Source: Symsagittifera roscoffensis (lineage: Eukaryota > Xenacoelomorpha > Acoela > Convolutidae). Taken from it: 64,000 nucleotides of DNA. Position numbers and translations under genes: made by a program. The notes under the pieces were generated by a model, which was not told the DNA's origin, ran no database searches, and saw only the letters and a program-made list of their open reading frames with translations. This document shows, one piece after another, positions 31,801-46,800 of this stretch (position 1 is the first letter of the stretch; the number at the start of each line of letters is the position of its first letter). Location: positions 65,815,374 to 65,879,373 of the forward strand of contig NC_087065.1 in the NCBI RefSeq assembly GCF_963678635.1. Reading direction: 5' to 3'.

Positions 31801-34800
31801 ATATGCCTGATAATTTTTTGTTTTCAACCTGGTTTGTATAAACCTTCAAAATAGTATGTTCAATTGATAACCTTCACTTAATGTTTAGATGACGAGCTGG
31901 AGGCAGTTTTGCTGTCGTTGACAATAATCAATGCTGATCTGAATAAATTTATTTGATTTCATTTTTTTTCTATTTGTTAACTAAATTTTGCAGTTTGATC
32001 TTAATTTTTCGATACTCATATCCTATTGCTTTTTAAATTTTGTGTCTTTTTTTGTTAGATTTCATGTGATGTTTAGATGACGAGATGGAGGCAGTTTTGC
32101 TGTTGTCGACATAAACTAAAGCTGATTGATTTATTTTTAAGTGACTTCAATTGTTTGCTTTTTTATTTTCTGATTTTTGCTGTCTGATTTAATTTTTTTG
32201 CCCGTCTGATCTTATGTTAATTCTCACCGGCTTCTAGTTCTTGTACTAGGATAATCCAAGGTTTTCCGCATAGTTTCGTTTTTGTTTCTAACATGGATAA
32301 CATAAACCATCAAATTACTACGTTCAATTGATAACTTACACTTGATGTTCAGACGACGAGCAGTAGACAGTTTTGCTGTCGTTGACAATAACTAAAGCTG
32401 ATCTGTTTTATTCTATCTGATTTCATTTGTTTTCTTGTTTTAAAAGGATTTTTTCTGTTTGATTTTAATTCTTTTCGCCAATCTCTTGTTAGTTCTCACT
32501 GGCCTTTAGTTCTTGTACTAGAACAATCCAATATCTGCCTGATATTTTTTTGTTTTCAACCTGGATTGTATAAACCTTCAAAATAGTATGTTCAATTGAT
32601 AACCTTCACGTGATGTTCAGACGACGACCAGTAGACAGTTTTGCTGTCGTTGACAATAACTAAAGCTGATCTGTTTTATTCTATCTGATTTCATTTGTTT
32701 TCTTGTTTTAAAAGGATTTTTTCTGTTTGATTTTAATTCTTTTCGCCAATCTCTTGTTAGTTCTCACTGGCCTTTAGTTCTTGTACTAGAACAATCCAAT
32801 ATCTGCCTGATATTTTTTTTGTTTCTAACATGGATAACATAAACCATCAAATTACTACGTTCAATTGATAACTTACACTTGATGTTCAGACGACGAGCAG
32901 TAGACAGTTTTGCTGTCGTTGACAATAATCAATGCTGATCTGAATAAATTTATTTGATTTCATTTTTTTTCTATTTGTTACCTAATTTCTGCTTTTTGAT
33001 CTTTATTTTTCAATGCTCATCTTATATTGGTTTTCAAATTTTGTATTCTTTTTATTGTTAATTTTCACGTTATGTTTAGATGACGAGCTGGAGACATTTT
33101 TGCTGTTGTCGACATAAACTAAAGCTGATTGATTTATTTTTAAATAACTTCATTTGTTTGCTTTTTTTCTGGTTTTTGCTGTCTGATTCAAAATTTTTAT
33201 TGCCCGTCTAATCTCTTGTTAATTCCCACCGGCTTTTAGTTCTTGTACTAGAACAATCCAATATCCGCCTGATAATTTTTAGTTTACAACCGGGATTGTA
33301 TAAACATTCAAAATAGCATGTTCAATTGATAACCTTCACGTGATGTTTAGATGACGAGATGGAGACAGTTTTGCTGTCGTTGACAATAACTAAAGCTGAT
33401 CTGTTTTATTCTATCTGATTTCATTTGTTTTCTTTTTTATAAGGATTTTTTCTGTTTGATTTTAATTCTTTTCGCCAATCTCATGTTAGTTCTCACTGGC
33501 CTTTAGTTCTTGTACTAGAACAATCCAATATCTGCCTGATAGTTTCTTGTTTTCAACCTGAATTGTATAAACCTTCAAAATAGTATGTTCAATTGATAAC
33601 CTTCACGTGATGTTTAGATAACGAGCTGGAGGCAGTTTTGCTGTCGTTGACAATAACTAAAGCTGATCTGTTTTATTCTATCTGATTTCATTTGTTTTCT
33701 TTTTATAAGGTTTTTTTCGGTTTGATTTTAATTTTATTCGCCAATCTCATGTTATTTCTCACTGGCCTTTAGTTCTTGTACTAGAACAATCCAATATATG
33801 CCTGATAATTTTTTGTTTTCAACCTGGTTTGTACAAACCTTCAAAATAGTATGTTCAATTGATAACCTTCACGTGATGTTAAGATGACGAGCTGGAGGCA
33901 GTTTTGTTGTCGTTGACAATAATCAATGCTGATCTGAATAATTTTATTTGATTTCATTTTTTTCCATTTGTTACCTAAATTTTGCAGTTTGATATTATTT
34001 TTTCAATGCTTATATCTTATTGCTTTTTAATTTTTGTGTCCTTCTTTGTTAGATTTCATGTGATGTTTAGAGGACGAGCTGGAGGCAGTTTTGCTCTCGT
34101 TGACAATAATCAATGCTGATCTGAATAGATTTATTTGATTTCATTTTTTTTGTTTTTTACCTAAATTTTGCTGTTTGAGCTTAATTTTTCAATGCTCATA
34201 TCTTCTTGCTTCTCAAATTTTCCATTTTTTTGGTTAGATTTTACTTGATGTTTAGATGACGAGCTGGAGACAGTTTGGCTGTCGTTGAGATACACTAAAG
34301 CTGATCGATTTTATTTTAAGTGATTTCAATTGTTTGCTTTTTTTTCTGATTATTGCTGTCTGATTTTAATTTTTCTTGCCCGTCTGATCTTATGTTAATT
34401 CTCACCGGCTTGTAGTTCTTGTACTAGGATAATCCAAGGTTTTCCGCATAGTTACGTTTTTATTTCTAACATGCATAACATAAACCTTCAAATCACTACG
34501 TTCATTTGATAACTACACTTGGTGTTCAGATGAGGAGCAGTAGACAGTTTTGCTGTCTTTGACAATAACTAAAGCTGATCTATTTTATTCTATCTGGTTT
34601 CGTTTGTTTTCTTTTTTATAAGGTTTTTTTCTGTTTGATTTTAATTCTTTTCGCCAATCTCATGTTAGTTCTCACTGGCCTTTAGTTCTTGTACTAGAAC
34701 AATCCAATATATGCCTGATAATTTTTTGTTTTCAACCTGGATTGTACAAACCTTCAAAATAGTATGTTCAATTGATAACCTTACGTGATGTTTAGATGAC

Positions 34801-37800
34801 GAGATGGAGGCAGTTTTGCTGTCGTTGACAATAATCAATGCTGATCTGTTTTATTCCATCTGATTTCGTTTGTTTTCTTTAAGGTTTTTTTTCTGTTTGA
34901 TTTTAATTCTTTTCGCTAATCTCATGTTAGTTCTCACTGGCCTTTAGTTCTTGTACTAGAGCAATCCAATATATGCCTGATAATTTTTTGTTTTCAATCT
35001 GGATTGTATAAACCTTCAAAATATGTTCAATTGATAACCTTCACGTGATGTTTAAATGACGAGCTGGAGGCAGTTTTGCTGTCGTTGACAATAACTAAAG
35101 CTGATCTGTTTTATTCTATCTGACTTCATTTGTTTTCTTTTTTATAAGGTTTTTTTTTCGGTTTGATTTTAATTCTTTTCGCCAATCTCATGTTAGTTCT
35201 CACTGGCCTTTAGTTCTTGTACTAGAACAATCCAATATATGCCTGATAATTTTTTGTTATCAACCTGGTTTGTATAAACCTTCAAAATAGTATGTTCAAT
35301 TGATAACCTTCACGTGATGTTTAGATGACGAGCTGGAGGCAGTTTTGCTGTCGTTGACAATAATCAATGCTGATCTGAATAAATTTATTTGATTTCATTT
35401 TTTTTCTATTTGTTAACTAAATTTTGCAGTTTGATCTTAATTTTTCAATACTCATATCCTATTGCTTTTTAAATTTTGTGTCTTTTTTTGTTAGATTTCA
35501 TGTGATGTATAGATGACGAGATGGAGGCAGTTTTGCTGTCTTTGACAATAACTAAAGCTGATCTGTTTTATTCTATCTGATTTCGTTTGTTTTCTTTTTT
35601 TATAAGGTTTTCTTTCTGTTTGATTTTAATTCTTTTCGCCAATCTCATGTTAGTTCTCACTGGCCTTTAGTTCTTGTATTAGAACAATCCAATATATGCC
35701 TGATAATTTTTTGTTTTCAACCTGGATTGTATAAACCTTCAAAATAGTATGTTCAATTGATAATCTTCACGTGATGTTTAAATGACGAGCTGGAGGCAGT
35801 TTTGCTGTCGTTGACAATAACTAAAGCTGATCTGTTTTATTCTATCTGACATCATTTGTTTTTTTTTATAAAGTTTTTTCTCGGTTTGATTTTAATTCGC
35901 CAATCTCATGTTAGTTCTCACTGGCCTTTAGTTCTTGTACTAGAAAAATCCAATATATGCCTGATAATTTTTTGTATTCAAGCTGGATTGTTTAAACCTT
36001 CAAAATAGTTTGTTCAATTGATAACCTTCACGTGATGTTTAGATGACGAGCTGGAGGCAGTTTTGCTGTCGTTGACAATAATCAATGCTGATCTGAATAA
36101 TTTTATTTGATTTTATTTTTTTTTCCATTTGTTATCTAAATTTTGCAGTTTGATCTTATTTTTTCAATGCTCACATCTTATTGCTTTTTAAATTTTGTGT
36201 CCTTCTTTGTTAGATTTCATGTGATGTTTAGAGGACGAGCTGGAGGCAGTTTTGCTCTCGTTGACAATATCAATGCTGATCTGAATAGATTTATTTGATT
36301 TCTTTTTTTTTCTGTTTTTCACCTAAATTTTGCAGTTTGAGCTTACTTTTTCAATGCTCATATCTTCTTGCTTTTCAAATTTTGCATTTTTTTTTGGTTA
36401 GATTTCACTTGATGTTTAGATGACGAGCTGGAGACAGTTTGGCTGTCGTTGACATAAACTAAAGCTGATCGATTAATTTTTAAGTTATTTCAATTGTTTG
36501 CTTTTTATTTTCTAATTTTTGCTGTCTGATTCAATTTTTTTTGCCCGTCTGATCTTATGTTAATTCTCACCGGCTTCTAGTTCTTGTACTAGGATTATCC
36601 AAGGTTTTCCACAAAGTTTCCTTTTTGTTTCTAACATGGATAACATAAACCTTCAAATCACCACGTTCATTTGATAACTACACTTGGTGTTCAGATGAGG
36701 AGCAGTAGACAGTTTTGCTGTCTTTGACAATAACTAAAGCTGATCTGTTTTATTCTATCTGATTTCGTTTGTTTTCTTTTTTTATAAAGTTTTTTCTCGG
36801 TTTGATTTTAATTCGCCAATCTCATGTTAGTTCTCACTGGCCTTTAGTTCTTGTACTAGAAAAATCCAATATATGCCTGATAATTTTTTGTATTCAAGCT
36901 GGATTGTTTAAACCTTCAAAATAGTTTGTTCAATTGATAACCTTCACGTGATGTTTAGATGACGAGCTGGAGGCAGTTTTGCTGTCGTTGACAATAATCA
37001 ATGCTGATCTGAATAATTTTATTTGATTTTATTTTTTTTTCCATTTGTTATCTAAATTTTGCAGTTTGATCTTATTTTTTCAATGCTCACATCTTATTGC
37101 TTTTTAAATTTTGTGTCCTTCTTTGTTAGATTTCATGTGATGTTTAGAGGACGAGCTGGAGGCAGTTTTGCTCTCGTTGACAATATCAATGCTGATCTGA
37201 ATAGATTTTTTTGATTTCTTTTTTTTTCTTCTGTTTTTCACCTAAATTTTGCAGTTTGAGCTTACTTTTTCAATGCTCATATCTTCTTGCTTTTCAAATT
37301 TTGCATTTTTTTGGTTAGATTTAACTTGATGTTTAGATGACGAGCTGGAGACAGTTTGGCTGTCGTTGACATAAACTAAAGCTGATCGATTTTATTTTAA
37401 GTGATTTCAATTGTTTGCTTTTTTTTCTGATTATTGCTGTCTGATTTAAGTTTTTCTTGCCCGTCTGATCTTATGTTAATTCTCACCGGCTTGTAGTTCT
37501 TGTACTAGGATAATCCAAGGTTTTCCGCATAGTTACGTTTTTATTTCGAGCATGGTTATCATAAATCTTCAAATTATTACGTTCAATTGATAACTCACAC
37601 TGGATGTTCAGATGACGAGCAGTAGACAGTTTTGCTGTCGTTGACATAAACTAAAGCTGATCGGTTCAATTCTAAGTGATTTCTTTCGTTTGCTTTTTTT
37701 TCTGCTTCTGCTTATAGCTTTTTTTTGTCCGTCTGATCTCATGTTACTTTTCACCGGCTTCTAGTTCTTGTACTAGGATAATCCAAGGTTTTCCGCATAG

Positions 37801-40800
37801 TCCAGTTTTTTTGTTTCTAACATGGATAACATAAACCTTCAAATTACTACGTTCAATTGATAACTTACACTTGATGTTCAGATGACGAGCTGGAGGCAAT
37901 TTTGTTGTCGTTGACAATAATCGATGCTGATCTGAATAAATTTATTTGATTTCATTTTTTTTCTATTTGTTACCTAAATTTTGCTTTTTGATCTTAATTT
38001 TTCAATGCTCATCGTATATTGGTTTTCAAATTTTTTATTCTTTTTTGTTAATTTTCACGTGATGTTTAGATGACGAGCTGGAGACAGTTTTGCTGTCGTT
38101 GACATAAACTAAAGCTGATCGATTAGTTTTTAAGTGATTTCAATTGTTTGCTTTTTATTTTCTGATTTTTGCTGTATGATTTAATTTTTATTTGCCCGTC
38201 TGATCTCATGTTAATTCTCACCGGCTTTTAGTTCTTGTACTAGGATAATCCAAGGTTTTCCACATAGTTTCGTTTTTGTTTCTAACATGGATAACATAAA
38301 CCTTCAAATCACCACGTTCATTTGATAACTACACTTGGTGTTCAGATGAGGAGCAGTAGACAGTTTTGCTGTCTTTGACAATAACTAAAGCTGATCTGTT
38401 TTATTCTATCTGATTTCGTTTGTTTTCTTTTTTTATAAGGTTTTCTTTCTGTTTGATTTTAATTCTTTTCGCCAATCTCATGTTAGTTCTCACTGGCCTT
38501 TAGTTCTTGTACTAGAACAATCCAATATATGCCTGATAATTTTTTGTTTTCAACCTGGATTGTATAAACCTTCAAAATAGTATGTTCAATTGATAATCTT
38601 CACGTGATGTTTAAATGACGAGCTGGAGGCAGTTTTGCTGTCGTTGACAATAACTAAAGCTGATCTGTTTTATTCTATCTGACTTCATTTGTTTTTTTTT
38701 ATAAAGTTTTTTCTCGGTTTGATTTTAATTCGCCAATCTCATGTTAGTTCTCACTGGCCTTTAGTTCTTGTACTAGAAAAATCCAATATATGCCTGATAA
38801 TTTTTTGTATTCAAGCTGGATTGTTTAAACCTTCAAAATAGTTTGTTCAATTGATAACCTTCACGTGATGTTTAGATGACGAGCTGGAGGCAGTTTTGCT
38901 GTCGTTGACAATAATCAATGCTGATCTGAATAATTTTATTTGATTTTATTTTTTTTTCCATTTGTTATCTAAATTTTGCAGTTTGATCTTATTTTTTCAA
39001 TGCTCACATCTTATTGCTTTTTAAATTTTGTGTCCTTCTTTGTTAGATTTCATGTGATGTTTAGAGGACGAGCTGGAGGCAGTTTTGCTCTCGTTGACAA
39101 TATCAATGCTGATCTGAATAGATTTATTTGATTTCTTTTTTTTCTGTTTTTCACCTAAATTTTGCAGTTTGAGCTTACTTTTTCAATGCTCATATCTTCT
39201 TGCTTTTCAAATTTTGCATTTTTTTTGGTTAGATTTCACTTGATGTTTAGATGACGAGCTGGAGACAGTTTGGCTGTCGTTGACATAAACTAAAGCTGAT
39301 CGATTTTATTTTAAGTGATTTCAATTGTTTGCTTTTTTTTCTGATTATTGCTGTCTGATTTAAGTTTTTCTTGCCCGTCTGATCTTATGTTAATTCTCAC
39401 CGGCTTGTAGTTCTTGTACTAGGATAATCCAAGGTTTTCCACATAGTTTCGTTTTTTTTGTTTCTAACATGGATAACATAAACCTTCAAATTACTACGTT
39501 CAATTGATAACTTACACTTGATGTTCAGATGACGAGCTGGAGGCAATTTTGCTGTCGTTGACATAAACTAAAGCTGATCGGTTCAATTCTAAGTGATTTC
39601 TTTCGTTTGCTTTTTTTTCTGCTTCTGCTTATAGCTTTTTTTGTCCGTCTGATCTCATGTTACTTTTCACCGGCTTCTAGTTCTTGTACTAGGATAATCC
39701 AAGGTTTTCCGCATAGTCCAGTTTTTTTGTTTCTAACATGGATAACATAAAGCTTCAAATTACTACGTTCAATTGATAACTTACACTTGATGTTCAGATG
39801 ACGAGCTGGAGGCAATTTTGTTGTCGTTGACAATAATCAATGCTGATCTGAATAAATTTATTTGATTTCATTTTTTTTCTGTTCGTTACCTAAATTTTGA
39901 TTTTTGATCTTAATTTTTCAATGCTCATCTTATATTGGTTTTCAAATTTTTTATTCTTTTTTGTTAATTTTCACGTGATGTTTAGATGACGAGCTGGAGA
40001 CAGTTTTGCTGTCGTTGACAATAACTAAAGCGGATTTGTTTTATTCTATCTGATTTCATTTGTTTTCTTGTTTTATAAGGATTTTTTCTGTTTGATTTTA
40101 ATTCTTTTCGCCAATCTCATGTTAGTTCTCACTGGCCTTTAGTTCTTGTACTAGAACAATCCAATATCTGCCTGATAATTTTTAGTTTACAACCTGGATT
40201 GTATAAACCTTCAAAATAGTATGTTCAATTGATAACCTTCACGTGATGTTTAGATGACGAGCTGGAGGCAGTTTTGTTGTCGTTGACAATAATCAATGCT
40301 GATCTGAATAAATTTATTTGATTTCATTTTTTTTCTATTTGTTACTCAAATTTTGCTTTTTGATCTTAATTTTCCAATGCTCATCTTATATTGGTTTTCA
40401 AATTTTGTATTCTTTTTTGTTAATTTTCACGTGATGTTTAGATGACGAGCTGGAGACAGTTTTGCTGTCGTTGACAATAATTAAATTTGATCTGAATATT
40501 TTCTTTTCATTGTAATTTTTTTTCTTATGTTTAGTAGCTAATTATTTCTGTTTGATCGTTATTTTGCAATGCTCATCTCTTTTTGGTTTTCTAATTTTGT
40601 ATCCTTTCTTCTGTTAGCTTATAAGTGATGTTTAGATGACGAGCTGGAGACAGTTTTGCTGTCGTTGACATAAACTAAAGCTGATCGGTTTATTTTTAAG
40701 TGATTTCAATTGTTTGCTTTTTATTTTCTGATTTTTGCTGTCTGATTTAATTCTTTTTGCCTGTCTGATCTCATGTAATTTTTCACCGGCTTCTAGTTCT

Positions 40801-43800
40801 TGTACTAGGATAATCCAAGGTTTTCCTCATAGTTTCGTTTTTGTTTCTAACATGGATAACATAAACCTTCAAAGTACTACGTTCAATTGATAACTTACAC
40901 TTGATGTTCAGATGACGAGCAGTAGACAGTTTTGCTGTCGTTGACATAAACTAAAGCTGATCGGTTTATTTATAAGTGATTTCATTTGTTTGCTTTTTTT
41001 TCTGATTTTAGCTCACTGATTTAATGTTTTTTTTTGCCCGTCTGATCTCATGATATTTCTCGCCGGCTTCTAGTTCTTGTACTAGGATAATCCAAGGTTT
41101 TCCGCATAGTTTCGTTTTTGTTTCTAACATGGATAACTTAAACCTTCAAATTACCAAGTTCAATTGATAACTTACACTTGATGTTCAGATGACGAGCAGT
41201 AGACAGTTTTGCTGTCGTTGACATAAACTAAAGCTGATCGGTTTAATTCTAAGTGATTTCATTTGTTTGCTTTTTTTCTGATTTTAGCTCGCTGATTTAA
41301 AGTTTTTTTTGCCCGTCTGATCTCATGATATTTCTCGCCGACTGCTAGTTCTTGTACTTGGATAATCCAAGTTTTTCGCATACTTTCGTTTTTTTGTTTC
41401 TAACATGGATAACATAAATCTTCAAATTACTACTTTTAATTGATAGCTTACACTTGATGTTCAGATGACGAGCAGTAGACAGTTTTGCTGTCGTTGACAA
41501 TAATTAAATTTGATCTGAATATTTTCTTTTCATTGTAATTTTTTTTCTTATGTTTAGTAGCTAATTATTTCTGTTTGATCGTTACTTTGCAATGCTCATC
41601 TCATTTTGGTTTTCTTATTTTGTATCCCTTCTTTTGTTAGCCTACACGTGATGTTTAGATGACGAGGCGGAGACAGTATTGCTGTCTTTGACAATAACTG
41701 AAGCTGGTCGATTTAGTTCTAAATGTTTTCAATTGTTTGCTTATTTTTTTCTGATCTTTGCGGTCTGATTTAAATTTTTTTGCCCGTCTGATCTCTTGTT
41801 AATTCTCGCCGGCGTTTAGTTCGTGTACTAGGACAATCCAAGATCTACCTCATAATTTCGTTTTTTTTGTTTCTAACATGGATAACATAAACCTTCAAAC
41901 AAATTAAAGCTGATCTGATTATTGTAATCTGATTGTAGTTTTTTTCTTTTAGTTTTTCGCTAATATATGCTGTTTGCTCGTTATTTTTCAATGCTCATCT
42001 CATATTGGTTTTCTATTTTTGTATATTTCCTTTTGCTAGCATACACGTGATGTTTAGATGACGAAATGGAGACAGTTTTGTTGTCGTTGACAATATCTGA
42101 AGCTGATCTGTTTTATTCTATCTGATTTCGTTTGTTTTCTTCTTTTATTAATTTTCTGTTTGTTTTTAATTCTTTTTCGCCTATCTCATATGTTATTTCT
42201 CACTGGCCTTTAGTTCTTCTACTAGAGCAATCCAATATCTGCATGATATTTTTCTGTTTCCAACCTGGATTGTATAAATCTTCAAAATAGTATGTTCAAT
42301 TGATAACCTTCACGTGATGATTAGATGACGAGCTGGAGGCAGTTTTACTGTCGTTGACAATAATCAATGCTGATCTGAATAATTTTATTTGATTTAATTT
42401 TTTTTTCGGTTTTTTAACTAAGTTTTGCTGTTTGATGGTAATTTTTCAATGCTCATATCTTCTTGCTTTTCAAATTTTGCATCCTTTTTTGTTAGACTTC
42501 ACTTGATGTTTAGATGACAAGCTGGAGACAGTTTGGCTGTCGTTGACATAAACTAAAGTTGATCGGTTTAATTCTAAGTGATTTCATTTGTTTGCTTTTT
42601 TTCTGATTTTTTGCTCACTGATTTAAAGTTTTTATTGCCCTTCTGATGTGTTAATTCTCACCGGCTTTTAATTCTCGTACTAGGATAATTCAAGATTTAC
42701 CTCATAGTTTCGTTTCTTTTGTGTTCTAAAATGAATAAAATAAACCTTCAAAATAGTATATTCAGTTGATAACTTTCACTTGATGTTCAGATGACGAGCT
42801 GTAGACAGTTTTGCTGTCGTTGAAAAAAATTAAAGCTGATCTGAAAATTGTTTTCTGATTGTAATTTTTATTTAATTTTATTTTTTTAGCTAATGTATGC
42901 TGTTTGATCGTTATTTTTCAATGCTCATCTCATATTGGTTTTCAATTTTTGTATCCTTTTTTGTTAAGTTTTATGTGATGTTTAGATATCTATCTGGTGA
43001 CAGTTTGGCTGTCGTTGACACAAACTAAAGCTGATCGGTTTAATTCTAAGTGATTTCATTTGATTGTTTTTTTTCTGATTTTTGCTCACTGATTTAAAGT
43101 TTTTTTTTGCCCTGATCTCGCGTTAATTCTCACCGGCTTCTAGTTCTTGTACTAGGGTAATCCAAGATTTTCCGCATAGTTTCATTTTTTTTTGTTTTTA
43201 ACATGGATAATATAAACCTTCAAAATATTACGTTCAGTTGATAACTTACACTTGATATTCAGATGACGAGCTGTAGACAGTTTTGATGTCGTTTTCGGTA
43301 ACTAAAGTTGATCTGAATATTGTTATTTGAGTGTGTTTTTTCTTCTTTTTGTTAGCTAATATTTGCTGTTTGATTGCTATTTTTCAATGCTCATCTCGTA
43401 TTGGTTTTCTAATTTTGTATCCTTCCTTTTGTTAGCTTATCCGTGATGTTTAGGTGACGAACTCGAGACAGTTTTGCCGTCGTTGACATTAACTAAAGCT
43501 GCTCTGTTTGATTCTTTATAGTTTTAATTATTTTCTTTTTGTTAAATGATTTTTTTTTGTTTGATTTTTTTTTGCCAATCTCATCTCATGTTATATCTCA
43601 CTTGCATTTAGTTCTTGCACTGGAACAATGAAATATCTGCTTTATATTCTTGTTTCCAGCCTGGATTATATAAACCATCAAATAGTATGTTCAATTGATA
43701 ACCTTCTTGTGATGTTCAGACGAAGAGCTGGAGACAGTTATGCCGTCGTTGAAAATATTCGAAGCTGAGCCGTATAAGTTTTTTCAGATTTACCTTTTAT

Positions 43801-46800
43801 GATATTTTGTCATCGATGTTGCTGTTCGTTTTCAGTTTTTTATGTTCCCTCATGATGTTTAGATGTTGTACAGAAATGTTATCTATCATTGACAATAGTT
43901 AAGTCTGATCTATATACGTTTGTCTAATTTGAGTTGTTAGTCTTTCCTGCTATGCGTTTTGTGACTGGATTAGCCGTATAAGTGTACTGATAGTTTTTTG
44001 CCTAATGTTCCAGGCTGGTCTTGCATGCTGCTTTTCAAGAAACTTTTCTGCTCAATTGATAGCTTTTTAGCTTTTAGGTGATGTTTAGGTGACGAGCTGG
44101 AGACAGTTTGTCTGTCGTTGACATTAATTAAAGCTGTTCCTTCAATTTTTCGGATTTCAATTGTTCGCTTTTTTTACAGAATGTTTTTTAAAAATTTTCA
44201 CACCTCATGATGTTTAGATGACGAGCTGTAGAATATTTATCTGCCTCTGACAATAGTTTATGCTGATCTATGTACGTTTGTCTATTTTGAGTTGTTCGTC
44301 TTTGTCTTCTGTATTGCGTTTCGTGACTGGTTGATCCCTTTTAGTGTTTTGATAGTTTTCTTGTCTTATTTTTCAGACTGAACTTCCATGATGCGTTTAG
44401 AAAAACTTATCTGTTTAATTCATAGCTTTCACGTGATGTTAAAATGACGAGCTTGAGACTGTTTTTCATAGTTGAAAATGATTCAAGTCGATTTTTCTAA
44501 TGTTTTTGTTCTCAATTGTTTGCCAATTTTCCCTGAATACTGCTGTTCGATTTGAGTTATTTTCTTCCTGATCCAAATTGTTTTCTGATTTTTTAAACAT
44601 AGTTTTGCGGTATGATATTAACTTCAGTGTTGTTCTCATACTGGTTTTCAAAAGGTTTATCTTTTCAATTGATTGCTTTTACGTGATGTTTAGGTGACGA
44701 GCTTGAGACTATTTTTCACAGTCGAAATTGATTCAAGTTGATCTTTTTAAATGATTTTATTTTCAATTGTTTGCTAATTTTTTTCCTAAATACTGCTGTT
44801 CGATTTTGAAATTGGTTCAAAGCATGTCTCATGAAGTAGTTTTCTGTCCAATTGGTCTTGTTCAAGTGATTTTTAGATGTCAAGCTGATCACTCTTTTGC
44901 TATCGTTGACAAAGTTTGAAAGTGATATGTGCAAGTTTATCTGCTTCAACTTGGAGGCTGCTTTATTCCTGGATTGAGTTTTTTTAGTGGGTCTAATTTG
45001 GTTTGCATACTGCTTGTCAAAAAAATATCCTGTAAGTTAATTGTTTTCACGGGATGTTCAGATGACAAGGTGGAGAGAGTTTTATGTCGTTGGCACTAAT
45101 TAAAGCTAATCGGTTTAACTTTGCATGATTTCAATTGTTTGCTATTTTTTCCTGAATGTATTTTAGAAATTTTGTTCCATGTTTGTCTTATGATAATTAG
45201 ATGACGAATTAGAGAATTTTTTGTTCCTCTGTGTACGTTTGTCTAATTTGAGTTCGTCTTTCCTGCCGAGCGTTTTGTGACTGGATGATCCGTGTAATTG
45301 TTCTGATAGTTTCTTGCCTTAACTTTCAGGCTAGGCTTGCAACCTGGTTTTCACGCAACATTTTTGCTCAGCTGATAGCTTTCAACGTGATTTTAGATGA
45401 CGAGCTAGAAGACCTTTTTTGATGTCGTTGATAAATTATAAAAGTAATCGATTTAACTTAATAAGCTTGATTTTGGGGGCTGCTTTATTCCTGGATTGAG
45501 TTTTATTGCTGGATTGTCAGTATAAAAGTTAAAGTTCTGATAGTTTTATACTTCATTTTTCTACCTTGGTTTTCATGCTGCTTTTCATATATTTTTTTTC
45601 TGTTAATGGCTGGCACGGGATGCTAAGATAGATAATGAGGTAGAGACATTTTTTTCGTCGTTGTCGCTAATTAAAGCTGATCGATATAGTTTTGTATGAT
45701 TTTAAATAATTTCGATTCTTTTCCTGAATTTGGTTTTTTTTTTTCAATGCCCATCTGATACTCTTTTTCAAATACAGTTAATTTTTCAGTTTGTAGCTTC
45801 ACGTGATGTTTAGATGCGGAGACAGAGAAAGTTTTGCTGTTGTTGACAATAATTAAAGCTGATCTGTATGTTTTAATATGAGTTCAATTGTTTTTTTTCC
45901 GAATTTTTGTTGTTTGATTTCAATTTTTCAATATCCATTTCCTTTCCTCATTTAATGTTCTAATTGCATTCAGTCCTTGTTTCAAGACATTCAAACACGT
46001 TCTTTATAATTTGAGCATCTTTTTTCCAGCCTGGATTTCAGAATTTGTAAAATTAACATCTTTTCAATTGATAGCTTTACTGTGAGGTTTAGGTGAAAGA
46101 GTTTGGCTGTCTTTGACAAAATAAAAGTGATCTGTGTAAGTTAAAATGCATTAAATTGTACGCTGATTTTTCTGGGTTCGTTTACTTTGATTGATTATCG
46201 GAATAAAAAGTTGATGCTCTGATAGTTCCATACTTATATTTTCTCGCTTGGTTTACTTTCTGCTTTTCAAAAAAATTGATAGCTTTTGATAAATTTTCAA
46301 TTTATAGCTTTTACGTAACGTTTAGATGACAGTTCTGATCTCGTTGACACTAATTAAAGCAGCTTGTTCTTTCCATCTGATTTCATTTGTTTTTGATTTT
46401 TTACCTAAATTTTGCTGCTTTTTTAACTTTGCAAGGCCCTTCACATTCTTCCTTTGGAAAGATGGTTGTTTTCAGCTGCTAGTTTTGACGGGATTTTTAG
46501 ATGATGAGATTGACAAAATTTTGCTGTCGTTGACAAAACTTATAGCTGATCTGTATATTTTTTGTATGATTTCAATAGTTTTCTTCCTGAATTTTGCTGT
46601 TTAATTGCAACTTTTCAATGCCCATCTCATTTCATTGTCTTATTTCTTAATTGCATTTAGTCATTGTAGTAAATATTCCCACAAGTACTTCAAAATTTGA
46701 ACTTCTTGTTTAACCTGCATAACATAAATTTTCAAGAATAGCATCTGTTCAAATGATAGCTTTACCGTGACATTTAGAGGACGAATAAAATTTGATCTGC

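Noticed and set aside
44466-46604. Frames within the right part of the satellite
   Set aside because: They follow the tandem repeat and have no protein character.
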